Source: UBA4744 sp963707435 (lineage in GTDB: Bacteria; Actinomycetota; Acidimicrobiia; Spongiisociales; UBA4744). From it: a stretch of DNA of 64,000 nucleotides. Shown here in pieces: positions 1 to 8,891 of the stretch (positions are counted from its first letter, which is position 1; every line of letters begins with the position of its first letter). Position numbers and translations under genes: made by a program. The notes below the pieces were generated by a model. It saw only the letters and a list, made by a program, of their open reading frames with translations. It searched no databases and had not been told where the DNA came from. Where the stretch lies: NCBI GenBank assembly GCA_963707435.1, contig CAVPPF010000005.1, positions 629,228 to 693,227 of the forward strand. The letters run 5' to 3'.

Positions 1-2
1 CC

Positions 3-86
3 ATCGTCTCCGTCGTCGGGATCGTGCTGGTCATCGTTGGTGCCCTGCTCGCCGCCCGGCGGGAATCGATCGATCTGAGGGCATAG
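3..86 (+). CDS. C-terminal end of a membrane protein (partial)
   Basis: An open frame enters from the left edge and stops with TAG at 84-86. The visible 27 residues are one hydrophobic stretch (IVSVVGIVLVIVGALLAA) followed by a short charged tail (RRESIDLRA), as at the end of a last transmembrane helix with a positive cytoplasmic side. The family cannot be named from this piece. It is convergent with the next gene and 38 bp from it. Confidence 0.55.
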   Translation: MVSVVGIVLVIVGALLAARRESIDLRA

Positions 87-124
87 ACAGAGCAGAACTG
101 CAACTCACGGCCCGGTTTCGTTGT

Positions 125-544
125 TCAGACGGCTCGAACCCGGTTGTTGCGGGGGTTGTGTTCCAACTCAACGAGACCGAGCACCTCGAGCACGGGAGTG
201 ACGTAGTTGCCGACCCTGCCCCGGAGGCCCTTCTTGAGGCCGTACCAGCCTCCGATCGGGTTGTCTGCCGAGCGAGCCCAGGCTTCCACGGAACCCTCCT
301 TGGCCGGCTTCTGCTCGTCGGCATTGCCGAGTTCCATCCAGTCGCCGTGCTCTTGCAGCATGGCGTACATGTCGTCGATGATACGCAGGTCGTAGTGCAG
401 AACGGTCTTGCCGACGGTGCACACCAGGATCGGCGGATCGGCTTCCTGATCGCGGTACATCTCAAACGACGACGTGAGGCTGGGTGTCTGCAGCACCCAG
501 GGGTCCGTCTTCGTGCCCGATCCTGTTGCTTGTGATCCCGACAA
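125..544 (-). CDS. Conserved actinobacterial hypothetical protein (DUF6855-like)
   Basis: A 139-residue soluble protein without signal peptide or membrane segments. The start is a TTG placed 5 nt after a strong AAGGAGG site, which decides it. The core reads as a small alpha/beta protein with conserved-looking patches (DLRIIDDMYAMLQEHGDWM, ADEQKP, VEAWARS, NPIGGWYGLKKG, EHNPRNN). I recognise this pattern from actinobacterial proteins of unknown function annotated as DUF6855; that is from memory. No catalytic motif is evident. It is divergent from the SRPBCC gene. Confidence 0.75.
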   Translation of the reverse strand: MSGSQATGSGTKTDPWVLQTPSLTSSFEMYRDQEADPPILVCTVGKTVLHYDLRIIDDMYAMLQEHGDWMELGNADEQKPAKEGSVEAWARSADNPIGGWYGLKKGLRGRVGNYVTPVLEVLGLVELEHNPRNNRVRAV

Positions 545-730
545 TGGATCCTCCTTGGTGGATAGCCCGCCGGGCGACGACCTGGAACGACTCTATCGGG
601 TTCCAGTCCATCGTGGTCTTCGGGGCAGGCATGTGGGCGCGGGGCTTCCATCCGTCCCCGCAGGAGCGAGCCCGAACGCCCCGCTTCCCCGGCCCTGCCG
701 GCCACGCGGTACGCTCCGCTCGAGGTAGTT

Positions 731-1183
731 GTGATCAACATCACCGTACGAACCGAAATCAACGTCGCCGCGGACGAGGCCTTCGCCTACACAGCCGATC
801 ACGCAAACAACGCCGCCTGGCAGCGTGGGATTCAATCAACCACCTGGACTTCCGCTCCCCCGATCCGGGTCGGATCAACCTACAACCAGACGGCCGATTT
901 CAAGAGCACGGTTACGGCCTACGAGGTAACGGCACTCGATCCAGGCCACTCGATCACGACCGAGTCGCGTCGCGGGGCCACCTTTCCCGTCACTGTGACT
1001 CGCACCGTGGTCCCGCTGGGTGAGGCTCGCTGCCGCGTCACCGTCGACCTGGCCGGCCGTCCTCGGGGGCTCCGGTGGCTCCTCCAGCCGCTCGTCGCCA
1101 ACATGGTGCGCAAGTCGATTGAAGCGGACTACCGGCGACTGAAGCGATTGCTGGAAACGACCGACGAACCCGCCGAACCCTGA
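731..1183 (+). CDS. SRPBCC-fold (polyketide cyclase/START-like) protein
   Basis: A 150-residue protein starting at GTG with GAGG upstream. The opening (INITVRTEINVAADEAFAYTAD followed by NNAAWQRGI) is typical of the SRPBCC superfamily, where a curved beta-sheet wraps a long C-terminal helix around a hydrophobic ligand pocket; that helix is visible in the last 40 residues. Ligand unknown. The gene lies 8 bp before the phosphatidylserine decarboxylase gene on the same strand, so they are probably co-transcribed and the ligand may be a lipid (inference). Confidence 0.75.
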   Translation: MINITVRTEINVAADEAFAYTADHANNAAWQRGIQSTTWTSAPPIRVGSTYNQTADFKSTVTAYEVTALDPGHSITTESRRGATFPVTVTRTVVPLGEARCRVTVDLAGRPRGLRWLLQPLVANMVRKSIEADYRRLKRLLETTDEPAEP

Positions 1184-1191
1184 GGAGCCAG

Positions 1192-1890
1192 ATGCGTACC
1201 AAGCTCGTTGCCTTCGTCGGAATCACCGGTGTGCTGGCCCTGCTCGTTCAGGCATATGAGCGCTGGTTCTTCCCCAGGGACCCCGATCGTACGTTCGCGC
1301 AGCTTGCTGCGATCGTCGCTCCGGCCGACGGGCGAATCGTGTATGTGACGCCGGTGGAACAAGGCCGCGTGCCCATCTCCATCAAGGGGAAGACCGAGAT
1401 CCCCCTCGACGACATCGTCAAAGGCCAGAACAGGCCGGATTCGGGGATCCTCATCGGGATCTTCATGTCGCCGTTCGACGTTCACTACCAGCGCAGCCCG
1501 ATCGCAGGAACCGTCACAGAAGTCTCGTACCACCCGGCCGCCTTCAACTACGTCATGGGCAGCATGTTCCTGCGCAATCTGTTCCGTATTCAACCGATGT
1601 ACTCGCGCTCGCCACACATCATTGAGAATGAGCGGAACGTCATCCATATCGTCGGAGAGGAACACCAGGCGTTTGTCGTCCAGATCGCCGACCAGCAAGT
1701 CAACAAGATCGACTGCTACGTCCGGCCGGGAGACGAAGTGAACATCGGTCAGAAGCTAGGAATGATCCGCCGCGGCAGCCAGGTGGACCTCTACCTGCCG
1801 GGCATGGAGATCCACGATCTTCCCGGCATCGAAGTCGGGCAGAAGATTCGTGGCGGTGAAACCACTATCCGGATGCAGGCCGGAAGCTGA
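1192..1890 (+). CDS. psd: Phosphatidylserine decarboxylase, short membrane-anchored type
   Basis: A 232-residue proenzyme, the size of the short Psd class, that decarboxylates phosphatidylserine to phosphatidylethanolamine. An N-terminal transmembrane segment spans about residues 5-22. Conserved blocks are VAPADGRIVYV, FMSPFDVHYQRSPI and the self-cleavage site at Gly195-Ser196 (IRRGSQVDLYLP), where serine would become the pyruvoyl prosthetic group. GAGGAG lies 6 nt before the ATG. It is convergent with the next gene, whose stop is 1 bp beyond its own stop. Confidence 0.93.
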   Translation: MRTKLVAFVGITGVLALLVQAYERWFFPRDPDRTFAQLAAIVAPADGRIVYVTPVEQGRVPISIKGKTEIPLDDIVKGQNRPDSGILIGIFMSPFDVHYQRSPIAGTVTEVSYHPAAFNYVMGSMFLRNLFRIQPMYSRSPHIIENERNVIHIVGEEHQAFVVQIADQQVNKIDCYVRPGDEVNIGQKLGMIRRGSQVDLYLPGMEIHDLPGIEVGQKIRGGETTIRMQAGS

Positions 1891-1891
1891 C

Positions 1892-2989
1892 TCAGAGACT
1901 TGCCCGCCGGGAAACGACGATCGTTTCCCCCGACGCTCCGGAGAACCGGCCCCCGAAGTAGATCTGGAACGCCCATCTCGACAATCGCTCTCCGGCAAGA
2001 CGGTATTTGAGCTGGTTGCTGTACAGCTGGAGAAGGTAGATCTTCTGGCGTCCATCGGCTTCGGTATACCGGTCCTTGGTTGCGTTCCAGATCCCGCCGT
2101 AGCCGACGTAAGCCAGGCCCTCCCGTATCGCGAAGCCGATCGACTCGGCCATGATCGCTTCGTAGGCGTGGTGCGTGTCCCGGGAGCGATCGAACCCGCC
2201 CTCGGACAGCTCCAGCCGATCCCTGTGCCGGACAAACGACTGCAGGCCGGTGAGGCGGCCATCGTTCTCGGTGTAGATGTGCACTGCGTCGCGGCAGTTG
2301 ACAAAGAAGGAACCGCAGACCCGGTGCGCGTACTCCTTGAACTGCCAGAAGCCCGCACCACCGTGATGGCGATAGGTTGAGAGGACCAGATCCGAGAATC
2401 GACGGGCCAGGGCCGCATCGACCGGCCCCTCGTGGACCCGGATGGTCCCGCCTGCTTTGTCGTGATCGCGGAGGTTTCGACGAAGCCGCTTGTGGAGAGC
2501 AAGGAAGTCATCCAGCCGGCCGTACTGTTGGCAGTCAATCTCACCCAACCGGTAGTCGGTCTCGAGGAGGCGGTGCCGTACCATTGGCAGCGCGGCCCGG
2601 ACATCATCGTCGATCCGGCCGAAGAACATCGCGTAGTAGAAGCTGCGACGGGCCATGGCCCCGAGGAGGGCTGCTGCGACGGTCGGACGGTCCACGCCCT
2701 CGGCGTAGTACATGGTGGTGTCCCAGCCAACATGGTTGCCCTCCCCCAGCATTTGTTTGATCGACACAAAGGGCCGAAAGCTCATCAGGCTGGTCACACC
2801 CAGCAAGTCTCCCCGCGGGCCGACCGCCCGCAGCAGTTGGAAGAACCGGCCGGCCGGAGGGATGATTTCCAGCATGCCCGGTGCAATTCCGCGCCGTTGG
2901 AGATCCGGCAGGAGGACCGACTTTTCCCTGTCGTTCAGCGGATCAGCAGAGACGACTACCCGCACCGGGTCATCTCTGGTAGCCGCCAC
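1892..2989 (-). CDS. Protein of unknown function, possibly GNAT/FemAB-like
   Basis: The open frame runs back to 3169, but that would overlap the upstream antiporter gene by 71 bp. A GTG at 2989 with GAGGAG 6 nt upstream is the better start, giving 365 residues. No transmembrane segments are seen. The second half (AYEAIMAESIGFAIREGLAYVGYGG and the aromatic segment that follows) resembles the acetyl-transfer half of GNAT/FemX-like proteins that aminoacylate or acylate surface polymers, but no diagnostic motif is certain. It lies 109 bp downstream of the Mrp operon and may be its last gene. Confidence 0.6.
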   Translation of the reverse strand: MAATRDDPVRVVVSADPLNDREKSVLLPDLQRRGIAPGMLEIIPPAGRFFQLLRAVGPRGDLLGVTSLMSFRPFVSIKQMLGEGNHVGWDTTMYYAEGVDRPTVAAALLGAMARRSFYYAMFFGRIDDDVRAALPMVRHRLLETDYRLGEIDCQQYGRLDDFLALHKRLRRNLRDHDKAGGTIRVHEGPVDAALARRFSDLVLSTYRHHGGAGFWQFKEYAHRVCGSFFVNCRDAVHIYTENDGRLTGLQSFVRHRDRLELSEGGFDRSRDTHHAYEAIMAESIGFAIREGLAYVGYGGIWNATKDRYTEADGRQKIYLLQLYSNQLKYRLAGERLSRWAFQIYFGGRFSGASGETIVVSRRASL

Positions 2990-3098
2990 GTGTAACTCCT
3001 CGTTTGCGCAGCCCCAAGGGTATCGACCAGAAAAGGCCCGGAAGCCGCCGATCCTCTCGGGAGCTCCTATCCGGAGATTCCTGGCGAATCGATGCCGG

Positions 3099-3950
3099 TC
3101 AGTATCCGGGGGACAACCGCTCCCGGCTCGTTCCAAAGGCATCGATGATCCGCGACTCGAGCAGTTCAAATCGCCGCCGGAACAGTTCCTCGTCCCGCAG
3201 GTCCATCACGTGGACGAAGAGGCGGGAGTCCTGCACCTCGAGCGCCACGGTGCCGGGGGTAAACGTGATGACGTTCATCAACAACGCCAACTCGGTGCGG
3301 GAGGTGATCCGGAGCGGCACCCCGACGACGGCCGGTTCTACTGAGCGGCGCTGCACCACGGCGCCTGCTACCTCGAGGTTGGCCTGCACGGTGGCCCACA
3401 CAAACGTCCCGACAAAGCGAACAGCGGCCAGGGGCCGGAAGATACCCTCCGGCCAGCGCGGCCGGTAGGCGGGAAGGGTCAGGGCGACGAGCAGAGCAAC
3501 ACCGACGGCGCCCACCAGCACCGCCGGAGACCCGGAATCGGAGAGCGCAATCCAGACGATGATCAACCAGCCGATCAGCAGACCCGCCGCACCGGGCCGG
3601 TCTCCCAACGAGGGAGGCGCTTCGCCTGCCGTCAAGCCGGCCAGGTCATCCCTGCCCGACAGCACCCGGGGAGTGGGCGGATCGTGGTAGGCGGCCCGGG
3701 CGAGCAGGCTGGCCCCCAGGGGAACCGACAGAAAGAGAAACGCTGAGACCAGCACCAGCAGCGTCACCGCCGCAACCGTGTCTACCTCGAGCGCGGCAGC
3801 CACCGTGGTAAGGATCATGCCGAGCGACGCCGCCTTCGTGGAAGCGTGCATCCGGGTGAAGACATCGGGGAACCGCACTAAACCAACGGCGCCGAGCAGC
3901 GCCAGGAGAGCCCCAACCAGCACGGCCGTAGCGGCAATGATGTCGATCAT
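3099..3950 (-). CDS. mnhG/mnhE: MnhG-MnhE fusion subunit of the Mrp-type Na+/H+ antiporter
   Basis: One uninterrupted frame of 283 residues carries two Mrp subunits that are normally separate. Residues about 1-92 are MnhG (three membrane segments; VRFPDVFTRMHASTKAASLG is the hallmark). A charged linker covers about 93-122. Residues about 123-283 are MnhE, with two membrane segments, the FVWATVQANLEVA region and TPGTVALEVQ followed by the cytoplasmic VHVMDL tail. The usual order is A-B-C-D-E-F-G, so E has moved behind G and fused to it. The start overlaps mnhF by ATGA. The family is known; the fusion is read directly from the frame. Confidence 0.92.
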   Translation of the reverse strand: MIDIIAATAVLVGALLALLGAVGLVRFPDVFTRMHASTKAASLGMILTTVAAALEVDTVAAVTLLVLVSAFLFLSVPLGASLLARAAYHDPPTPRVLSGRDDLAGLTAGEAPPSLGDRPGAAGLLIGWLIIVWIALSDSGSPAVLVGAVGVALLVALTLPAYRPRWPEGIFRPLAAVRFVGTFVWATVQANLEVAGAVVQRRSVEPAVVGVPLRITSRTELALLMNVITFTPGTVALEVQDSRLFVHVMDLRDEELFRRRFELLESRIIDAFGTSRERLSPGY

Positions 3951-4207
3951 CGGGCCTCACTCTCGATCGCGCGAGCAACCACCAGGGTGCCGACGAACGC
4001 CACGATGGCGATCACCACTATGACCGGTACGAAAGCAGTCTCGCCGGACCGCACCACATAGGTGCCGAGACTTCCGGCGCCAACGAACAACAGCGTGTCG
4101 AGCGCCACCATGCGATCGGCCAGGCTGGGTCCCATCCAAAGGCGGATCACCGCGATAGCCCCGGCCATGGCGAAAATCGCAAAAGCAACGTTGGTGGCGG
4201 CCATCAT
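3947..4207 (-). CDS. mnhF: Mrp antiporter subunit MnhF
   Basis: An 86-residue protein with three predicted membrane helices. The motif RLWMGPSLADRMVALDTL after the first helix is the MnhF/PhaF signature. It overlaps mnhD upstream and the mnhG-E fusion downstream by 4 bp each, so translation is coupled. MnhF is a small structural subunit of the hetero-oligomeric Na+/H+ antiporter in the cytoplasmic membrane. Confidence 0.93.
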   Translation of the reverse strand: MMAATNVAFAIFAMAGAIAVIRLWMGPSLADRMVALDTLLFVGAGSLGTYVVRSGETAFVPVIVVIAIVAFVGTLVVARAIESEAR

Positions 4208-5664
4208 GTCGAAACCCCCAACACTGGTGCCGGGCCGCTCAACAGATCGGAGGCGGCCCGCGTGGCGATCTCAATGAGCGGCTGGCCGGCCAACCCGATC
4301 AGCAAGCTGAGGCCAACCAATCCGGCCGTCGCAATCACCATGACCGAACCCGGCCGGCGCCGGAGGTTGGCGGTCGGGCTACCCCAGAAGGCCGCCGACC
4401 AGATCTTGGTCATCGAGAACAACGTGAGAAGGCTCGCCACCAGTGAGACACCGACGACAACCCAGCGGCCTGCGTCGAAGCCCGCCTGCATGAGCGCCAG
4501 CTTCCCCACGAAGCCGGAGAACGGAGGGAGACCGGCCAGGCTCAGAGCGGCGGGGAGGAACAGAAGCGCGATCACCGGGAACCGGTGGAGCACCCCGGTG
4601 ACGTCCTTGAGGCGCCCGGTTCCCGACGCCGATTCGACCAGACCACCGACCAGGAACATCACCGTCTTGACGATCACCTGATGGACGATGAACACGATGG
4701 CGGCGGCGATCCCTGCCACAGTGAAGAATCCCAGGCCCATGATCATGTAGCCGATCTGGCTGACGATGTGAAACGACAGGATGCGCTTGATATCTCCCTG
4801 GGAGATGGCGCCGAGGACGCCGACGATCATGGTCAGGCCGGCGATCAGCAGGATGGGAGTTGAAGGACCTTCCAGGGGGAACAGCAGAGTCTGGGTGCGG
4901 ATGATCGCATACACACCCACCTTGGTGAGGAGCCCGGCGAAGATGGCGGTGACGGGCGTGACGGCCGTCGGGTACGAATCCGGGAGCCAGAAGAACAGCG
5001 GGAAGATGGCCGCCTTGATCCCGAACACCATGAAGAACAGCCACCCCAGGGCGGTTCGGACGGCCGGATCGACATCAACCAATCGCTCCGACACTTCGGC
5101 GAGGTTGACGGTTCCGGTGGCTGCGTACACGAAGCCGATGCCCAGCAAGAACAAGGCGGAAGCGACCAGTCCCACCACCACGTAGGTCATGGTGGCCCGA
5201 ACCTGACGGGCCCCGGCCCGATGGGTGATGAGGACGTAGGAGGCGGTGAGCATGATCTCAAATGCGACGAAGAGTGTGAAGAGGTCGCCGGTCAAGAATG
5301 CCAGCGCCACACCTGCCGCCAGACTCTGGTACACCGCGTGGAAGGCCGGAAAGGCCTCATCGGTATCTCTCTGCCCGACAGCGAACGCCAGCACACCCAA
5401 CAGCGCCGCAGCCGAGACACTCAGCATGAGCGCCGAGAACCGATCGGCAACGAGGGTGATCCCCAGCGGGGCCTCCCATCCTCCCACGGCCACCGTGATC
5501 GAGCCGTCGGCGTCCACGGTGAAGAGGACGATGAGCGCGATCACGAGCGATGCGCTCGAGGACAGCAACGAGATCAGGCGCCGAACCCACAGCGTGCGTT
5601 GCAGCAGCGCCAACGCCACGGCGCCGAGCGGTAACGCAATCAGGAGCGAAACAACGGCCGTCAT
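4204..5664 (-). CDS. mnhD: Mrp antiporter subunit MnhD (NuoM/N-like)
   Basis: A 486-residue polytopic membrane protein homologous to the NuoL/M/N proton-pumping subunits of complex I. The pattern KAAIFPLFFWLPDSYPTAVT followed by FAGLLTKVGVYAIIR carries the lysines and histidine-region residues used for ion translocation, and FHIVSQIGYMIMGLG is also typical. Its start overlaps mnhC by 4 bp. It is one of the two large ion-conducting subunits, with MnhA. Confidence 0.95.
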   Translation of the reverse strand: MTAVVSLLIALPLGAVALALLQRTLWVRRLISLLSSSASLVIALIVLFTVDADGSITVAVGGWEAPLGITLVADRFSALMLSVSAAALLGVLAFAVGQRDTDEAFPAFHAVYQSLAAGVALAFLTGDLFTLFVAFEIMLTASYVLITHRAGARQVRATMTYVVVGLVASALFLLGIGFVYAATGTVNLAEVSERLVDVDPAVRTALGWLFFMVFGIKAAIFPLFFWLPDSYPTAVTPVTAIFAGLLTKVGVYAIIRTQTLLFPLEGPSTPILLIAGLTMIVGVLGAISQGDIKRILSFHIVSQIGYMIMGLGFFTVAGIAAAIVFIVHQVIVKTVMFLVGGLVESASGTGRLKDVTGVLHRFPVIALLFLPAALSLAGLPPFSGFVGKLALMQAGFDAGRWVVVGVSLVASLLTLFSMTKIWSAAFWGSPTANLRRRPGSVMVIATAGLVGLSLLIGLAGQPLIEIATRAASDLLSGPAPVLGVST

Positions 5665-6023
5665 GCCGCTTCCTTCCTCGCGAGGGCGGCAATACGCCGA
5701 TCTTCCGGGTCGTCTTCGACCGCGTCCGAATCCGTCAGCACATGGCTGCGGTACGCCAGAGCCAGCAGGAAGGCCGTGACCCCGAACGTGATGACGATGG
5801 CGGTGAGAACGAGGGCCTGTGGGAGCGGATCGGAAATCGCTCCGGTGGACCCGCCGACGATCGGGGCGGCCCCCGGTCTTCCACCGGACCCGAGCAGCGC
5901 CAGATTGGCACCGTGGGCGATGAGGCCGAGGCCGATCACGATCCGCGTGAGCAACCGCTGCATGATCAGGTAGGTGCCGGACGCGAACAGCACGCCGGCG
6001 GCGAGGGCCAGTGCCACGCTCAC
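5661..6023 (-). CDS. mnhC: Mrp antiporter subunit MnhC (NuoK-like)
   Basis: A 120-residue subunit with three membrane helices, NuoK-like (LLTRIVIGLGLIAHGANLALL). The frame is open further upstream, but the GTG at 6023 follows GGAAGGAGAG by 5-6 nt and forms a GTGA overlap with the mnhB stop, so I use it. The C-terminal tail after the last helix is charged and cytoplasmic. Confidence 0.93.
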   Translation of the reverse strand: MSVALALAAGVLFASGTYLIMQRLLTRIVIGLGLIAHGANLALLGSGGRPGAAPIVGGSTGAISDPLPQALVLTAIVITFGVTAFLLALAYRSHVLTDSDAVEDDPEDRRIAALARKEAA

Positions 6024-6457
6024 GTCGACTCTCCTTCCGTTTCGCCCAGCCGAAGCAGCACCGTGGCCACCAATCCGACCACCACGAGATAGACGCCGCT
6101 GTCGAAGATCAGCGCTGAGCCCACTTCGAGTTTGCCGAACCATCGGAGGTCGAGGTCGAGCTTCCCGGAGGTGAGCAAGGTCCCCCCGAGCACCAATCCA
6201 CCAAGGGCGGTGGCCGTCGCCAGGGCGATCCCCGACCCGATGAGCGTGGCCGTTCGCACCGGCAGCAGCTCTGCAACGGCCTTGCTGCCTCCCGTGAGGA
6301 AGACCACCAGAAGGCCGGATCCCGCCAGCAAGCCGCCGACGAACCCTCCCCCCGGGGCGTTGTGGCCGACAACGAGAAGAAACAGCGAAACCACGAGCAG
6401 GGTCGGAACAATCGTCCGTGAGCCGGTCTCCAGCAGGTGTGAGGACTGAATCTTCAT
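6020..6457 (-). CDS. mnhB: Mrp antiporter subunit MnhB
   Basis: 145 residues from an ATG that overlaps the mnhA stop (ATGA, 6454-6457). The frame is open upstream only as a shadow inside mnhA. Four hydrophobic segments and the strongly conserved HNAPGGGFVGGL motif identify MnhB, which matches the MnhB-like domain found at the end of MnhA proteins. Confidence 0.95.
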   Translation of the reverse strand: MKIQSSHLLETGSRTIVPTLLVVSLFLLVVGHNAPGGGFVGGLLAGSGLLVVFLTGGSKAVAELLPVRTATLIGSGIALATATALGGLVLGGTLLTSGKLDLDLRWFGKLEVGSALIFDSGVYLVVVGLVATVLLRLGETEGEST

Positions 6458-8769
6458 GGCTGATCCCCGACCCTTTCCTTCAGTCCACGAACGAGTACCG
6501 CCACTCCGAGGGCGGCGATGCCGAGCACCGTGATCTCCCCAAGGGTGTCGAGAGACCGAAAGTCGGTCAGGATCACGTTGACGACATTTGTTCCTCCGGC
6601 ACCGGGAGCCAGTGCGGCGTATTGTTCCGAAACGGGCCGGGCGGTCCTCTGGCCGGCCGCGATGAGGGTTCCGGCCGCCACGAAGATGCCCACCGCGGAC
6701 GCAACCGTCCCCCGCACCCATCCCCGGATTCGCCATTTCCGAATCTCGAACCGGCGCGGAAGTCTGGTGAGCACGAAGGCGAAGATGGCAACGGTGATGG
6801 TTTCGACCAGTAGCAGCGTCAATGCCAGGTCGGGAGCGCCGTACGCAACAAACAGGCCTGCCACGGTGTAGCCGACGGCCCCGAGCAACAGCACGGCAGC
6901 CAGGCGACTCTGCGCCCGGACGACTGCAATCGAAACAGCCGCCACGAAGGCCACCAGAACGGCCTCGGCCGCGGAATACGACCACGGCGAGTCCTGCCAT
7001 GCACCGCCGGCAAAGGCCCACGCAACGGCCGGAACCCCGACCGCAACGCTCAAGATGATCGCCAAATAGATAGGCAGCGAGCCGTTCTGAACGATCCCCG
7101 TGATCCGGTCGGCGAAGAGGTTCAATCCGGAGACGGACAGCTCATAGCTGCGCTGCGCGGACGGAACGCGCAGCGTTTCCTTGGCCCAGCGCGCCGACGA
7201 CCGCTGCAGGCGGCTCACCGTCTCCCGCTGCAGGTGCACAACCAGTCCGGCCACCAGGATCAGGCCGGATACTGCCAGAGCGAGCTTCCAACCCGGCCAG
7301 AGAACCAGTTTCCCGCCGGGCGCGGCAACGGATACCACCCGGTCCAGAGTGCCCGGCAGCAAACCGAACACCAACCCAACCACCGCGAGGACCAGCGGCG
7401 GTGCCACCAGACCGGCCCCGGGCAACGCAACGGCGCTCTGGCCGGATCGCGATTCGGGATGCTCCGGCTTGGTGCCAAAAGCACCCCACCAAAACCGTAG
7501 TGCGTACCCGACCGTCGCGATCGAGGCAACGGCGATGACCAGCATCGTGACCCACCGGCCGTCCTCAATGAGCGCCCCGATGGCAGCCTCCTTGGCGACG
7601 AAACCAAGCAGCGGGGGTATCCCAGCCATCGACGCGGCAGCCAGGCCCCCTGCGAAAGACAGAACCGGCAGGCGCTTGCCCAGGCCAGAGAGCAACCGGA
7701 GATCCCGGGTACCAGCGGCGGAATCCACCGTGCCCAATGTGAGGAACAGCGCCGACTTGAAGAACGCGTGCGCGACCACGATCGCAACCGCTGCGTGCAG
7801 GACCAGTGGCGAGCCGACCCCCGCCAGCGCCGTCATGAGCCCGAGCTGGCTGACCGTCCCGTAGGCGAGGAGCAGCTTGAGGTCGGTCTGGCGAAGGGCC
7901 CGCCACGCCCCGATCACCATGGTCACCAGGCCAACCGTCACCACGACGGGTGTCCACATTGGATCACTAGCGAACCCGGGCGCCAGGCGAATGAGCAGGA
8001 AGATACCGGCCTTGACCATGGTCGCCGAGTGCAGATAGGCACTGACCGGAGTGGGGGCGGCCATCGCGCCGGGAAGCCAGAAGTGGAAGGGTGCCTGGGC
8101 GGATTTGGTGAAAACTCCGAGCAGCACCAAGCCCAGCGCCGCGGTGACCACTCCTCCGGTCGGCGGAGCGGCAACGATCTCGGCCAATGATGTTGTCCCG
8201 GCGGCTTGAGATAGGAGGACCAGACCGGCCAGGAGGGCGAGCCCGCCCAGCCCGGTGGTCAACATGGCCTGAAAGGCAGCTGCCCGGGCGCTTCCCTTGC
8301 GGTCGTCGAAACCGATCAACAGATACGACGTGACCGTCGTCAGTTCCCAGAACACGAAGAGCCCGAACACGTTGTCGACCGCCACGAGGCCACTCATGGC
8401 CGCGGCAAACAGAACGAGCAGAGCAAGGAAACGTCCGGGACGGGAGGCCTTCTTCATGTAGCTCCCGGAAAAGACAACGATCGCAAGACCCACTCCGGAA
8501 ATGAGCGTCAGGAAAATGAGGGAGAGGGCGTCGATCCGGAGGGCCAGCGAAACCCCGAGCGCCGGGATCCACTCGAAGTCGGCGGCCAGCGCTAGACCGT
8601 CGAGCACACTCCCCGTGAGGACCGCAGCTACCGCCCATACGAACAGAGATGCCGCCGGCAGGGCGCCAAGGAGGACGGCGCGGCGATGCCCGAGCCTCAG
8701 CACGGCCAAAGCGCCGGCCACGGCAATGTGACCGGCGATGATCGCCACAAACCAGGTCGTCGCTTCCAT
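6454..8769 (-). CDS. mnhA: Mrp antiporter subunit MnhA (NuoL-like, large subunit)
   Basis: 771 residues, the usual MnhA length. The N-terminal two thirds is NuoL-like (FWLPGAMAAPTPVSAYLHSA, then VKAGIFLLIRLAP and LLAYGTVSQLGLM). The C-terminal part ends with NVVNVILTDFRSLDTLGEI, the signature of the MnhA tail domain. It is the first gene of the operon; a GGGGAG site precedes its ATG and the operon is divergent from the universal stress gene. The complex exchanges cytoplasmic Na+ for external H+ and serves pH and salt homeostasis. Confidence 0.96.
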   Translation of the reverse strand: MEATTWFVAIIAGHIAVAGALAVLRLGHRRAVLLGALPAASLFVWAVAAVLTGSVLDGLALAADFEWIPALGVSLALRIDALSLIFLTLISGVGLAIVVFSGSYMKKASRPGRFLALLVLFAAAMSGLVAVDNVFGLFVFWELTTVTSYLLIGFDDRKGSARAAAFQAMLTTGLGGLALLAGLVLLSQAAGTTSLAEIVAAPPTGGVVTAALGLVLLGVFTKSAQAPFHFWLPGAMAAPTPVSAYLHSATMVKAGIFLLIRLAPGFASDPMWTPVVVTVGLVTMVIGAWRALRQTDLKLLLAYGTVSQLGLMTALAGVGSPLVLHAAVAIVVAHAFFKSALFLTLGTVDSAAGTRDLRLLSGLGKRLPVLSFAGGLAAASMAGIPPLLGFVAKEAAIGALIEDGRWVTMLVIAVASIATVGYALRFWWGAFGTKPEHPESRSGQSAVALPGAGLVAPPLVLAVVGLVFGLLPGTLDRVVSVAAPGGKLVLWPGWKLALAVSGLILVAGLVVHLQRETVSRLQRSSARWAKETLRVPSAQRSYELSVSGLNLFADRITGIVQNGSLPIYLAIILSVAVGVPAVAWAFAGGAWQDSPWSYSAAEAVLVAFVAAVSIAVVRAQSRLAAVLLLGAVGYTVAGLFVAYGAPDLALTLLLVETITVAIFAFVLTRLPRRFEIRKWRIRGWVRGTVASAVGIFVAAGTLIAAGQRTARPVSEQYAALAPGAGGTNVVNVILTDFRSLDTLGEITVLGIAALGVAVLVRGLKERVGDQP

Positions 8770-8891
8770 TCACTCCCCTAGAAATACGATGATCTATTTA
8801 CGAATTGTGCAACGTATAAGACGCAGATAGTACGAAGCTGATTCGTGATTCAGATTTCGTTTGTTTGAGAGAATCAACCGAGGAGCACGCC

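Noticed and set aside
8770..8891. Specific promoters for mnhA and the universal stress gene
   Set aside because: Several TATA-like boxes occur but no pair of boxes had convincing spacing, so none is called.
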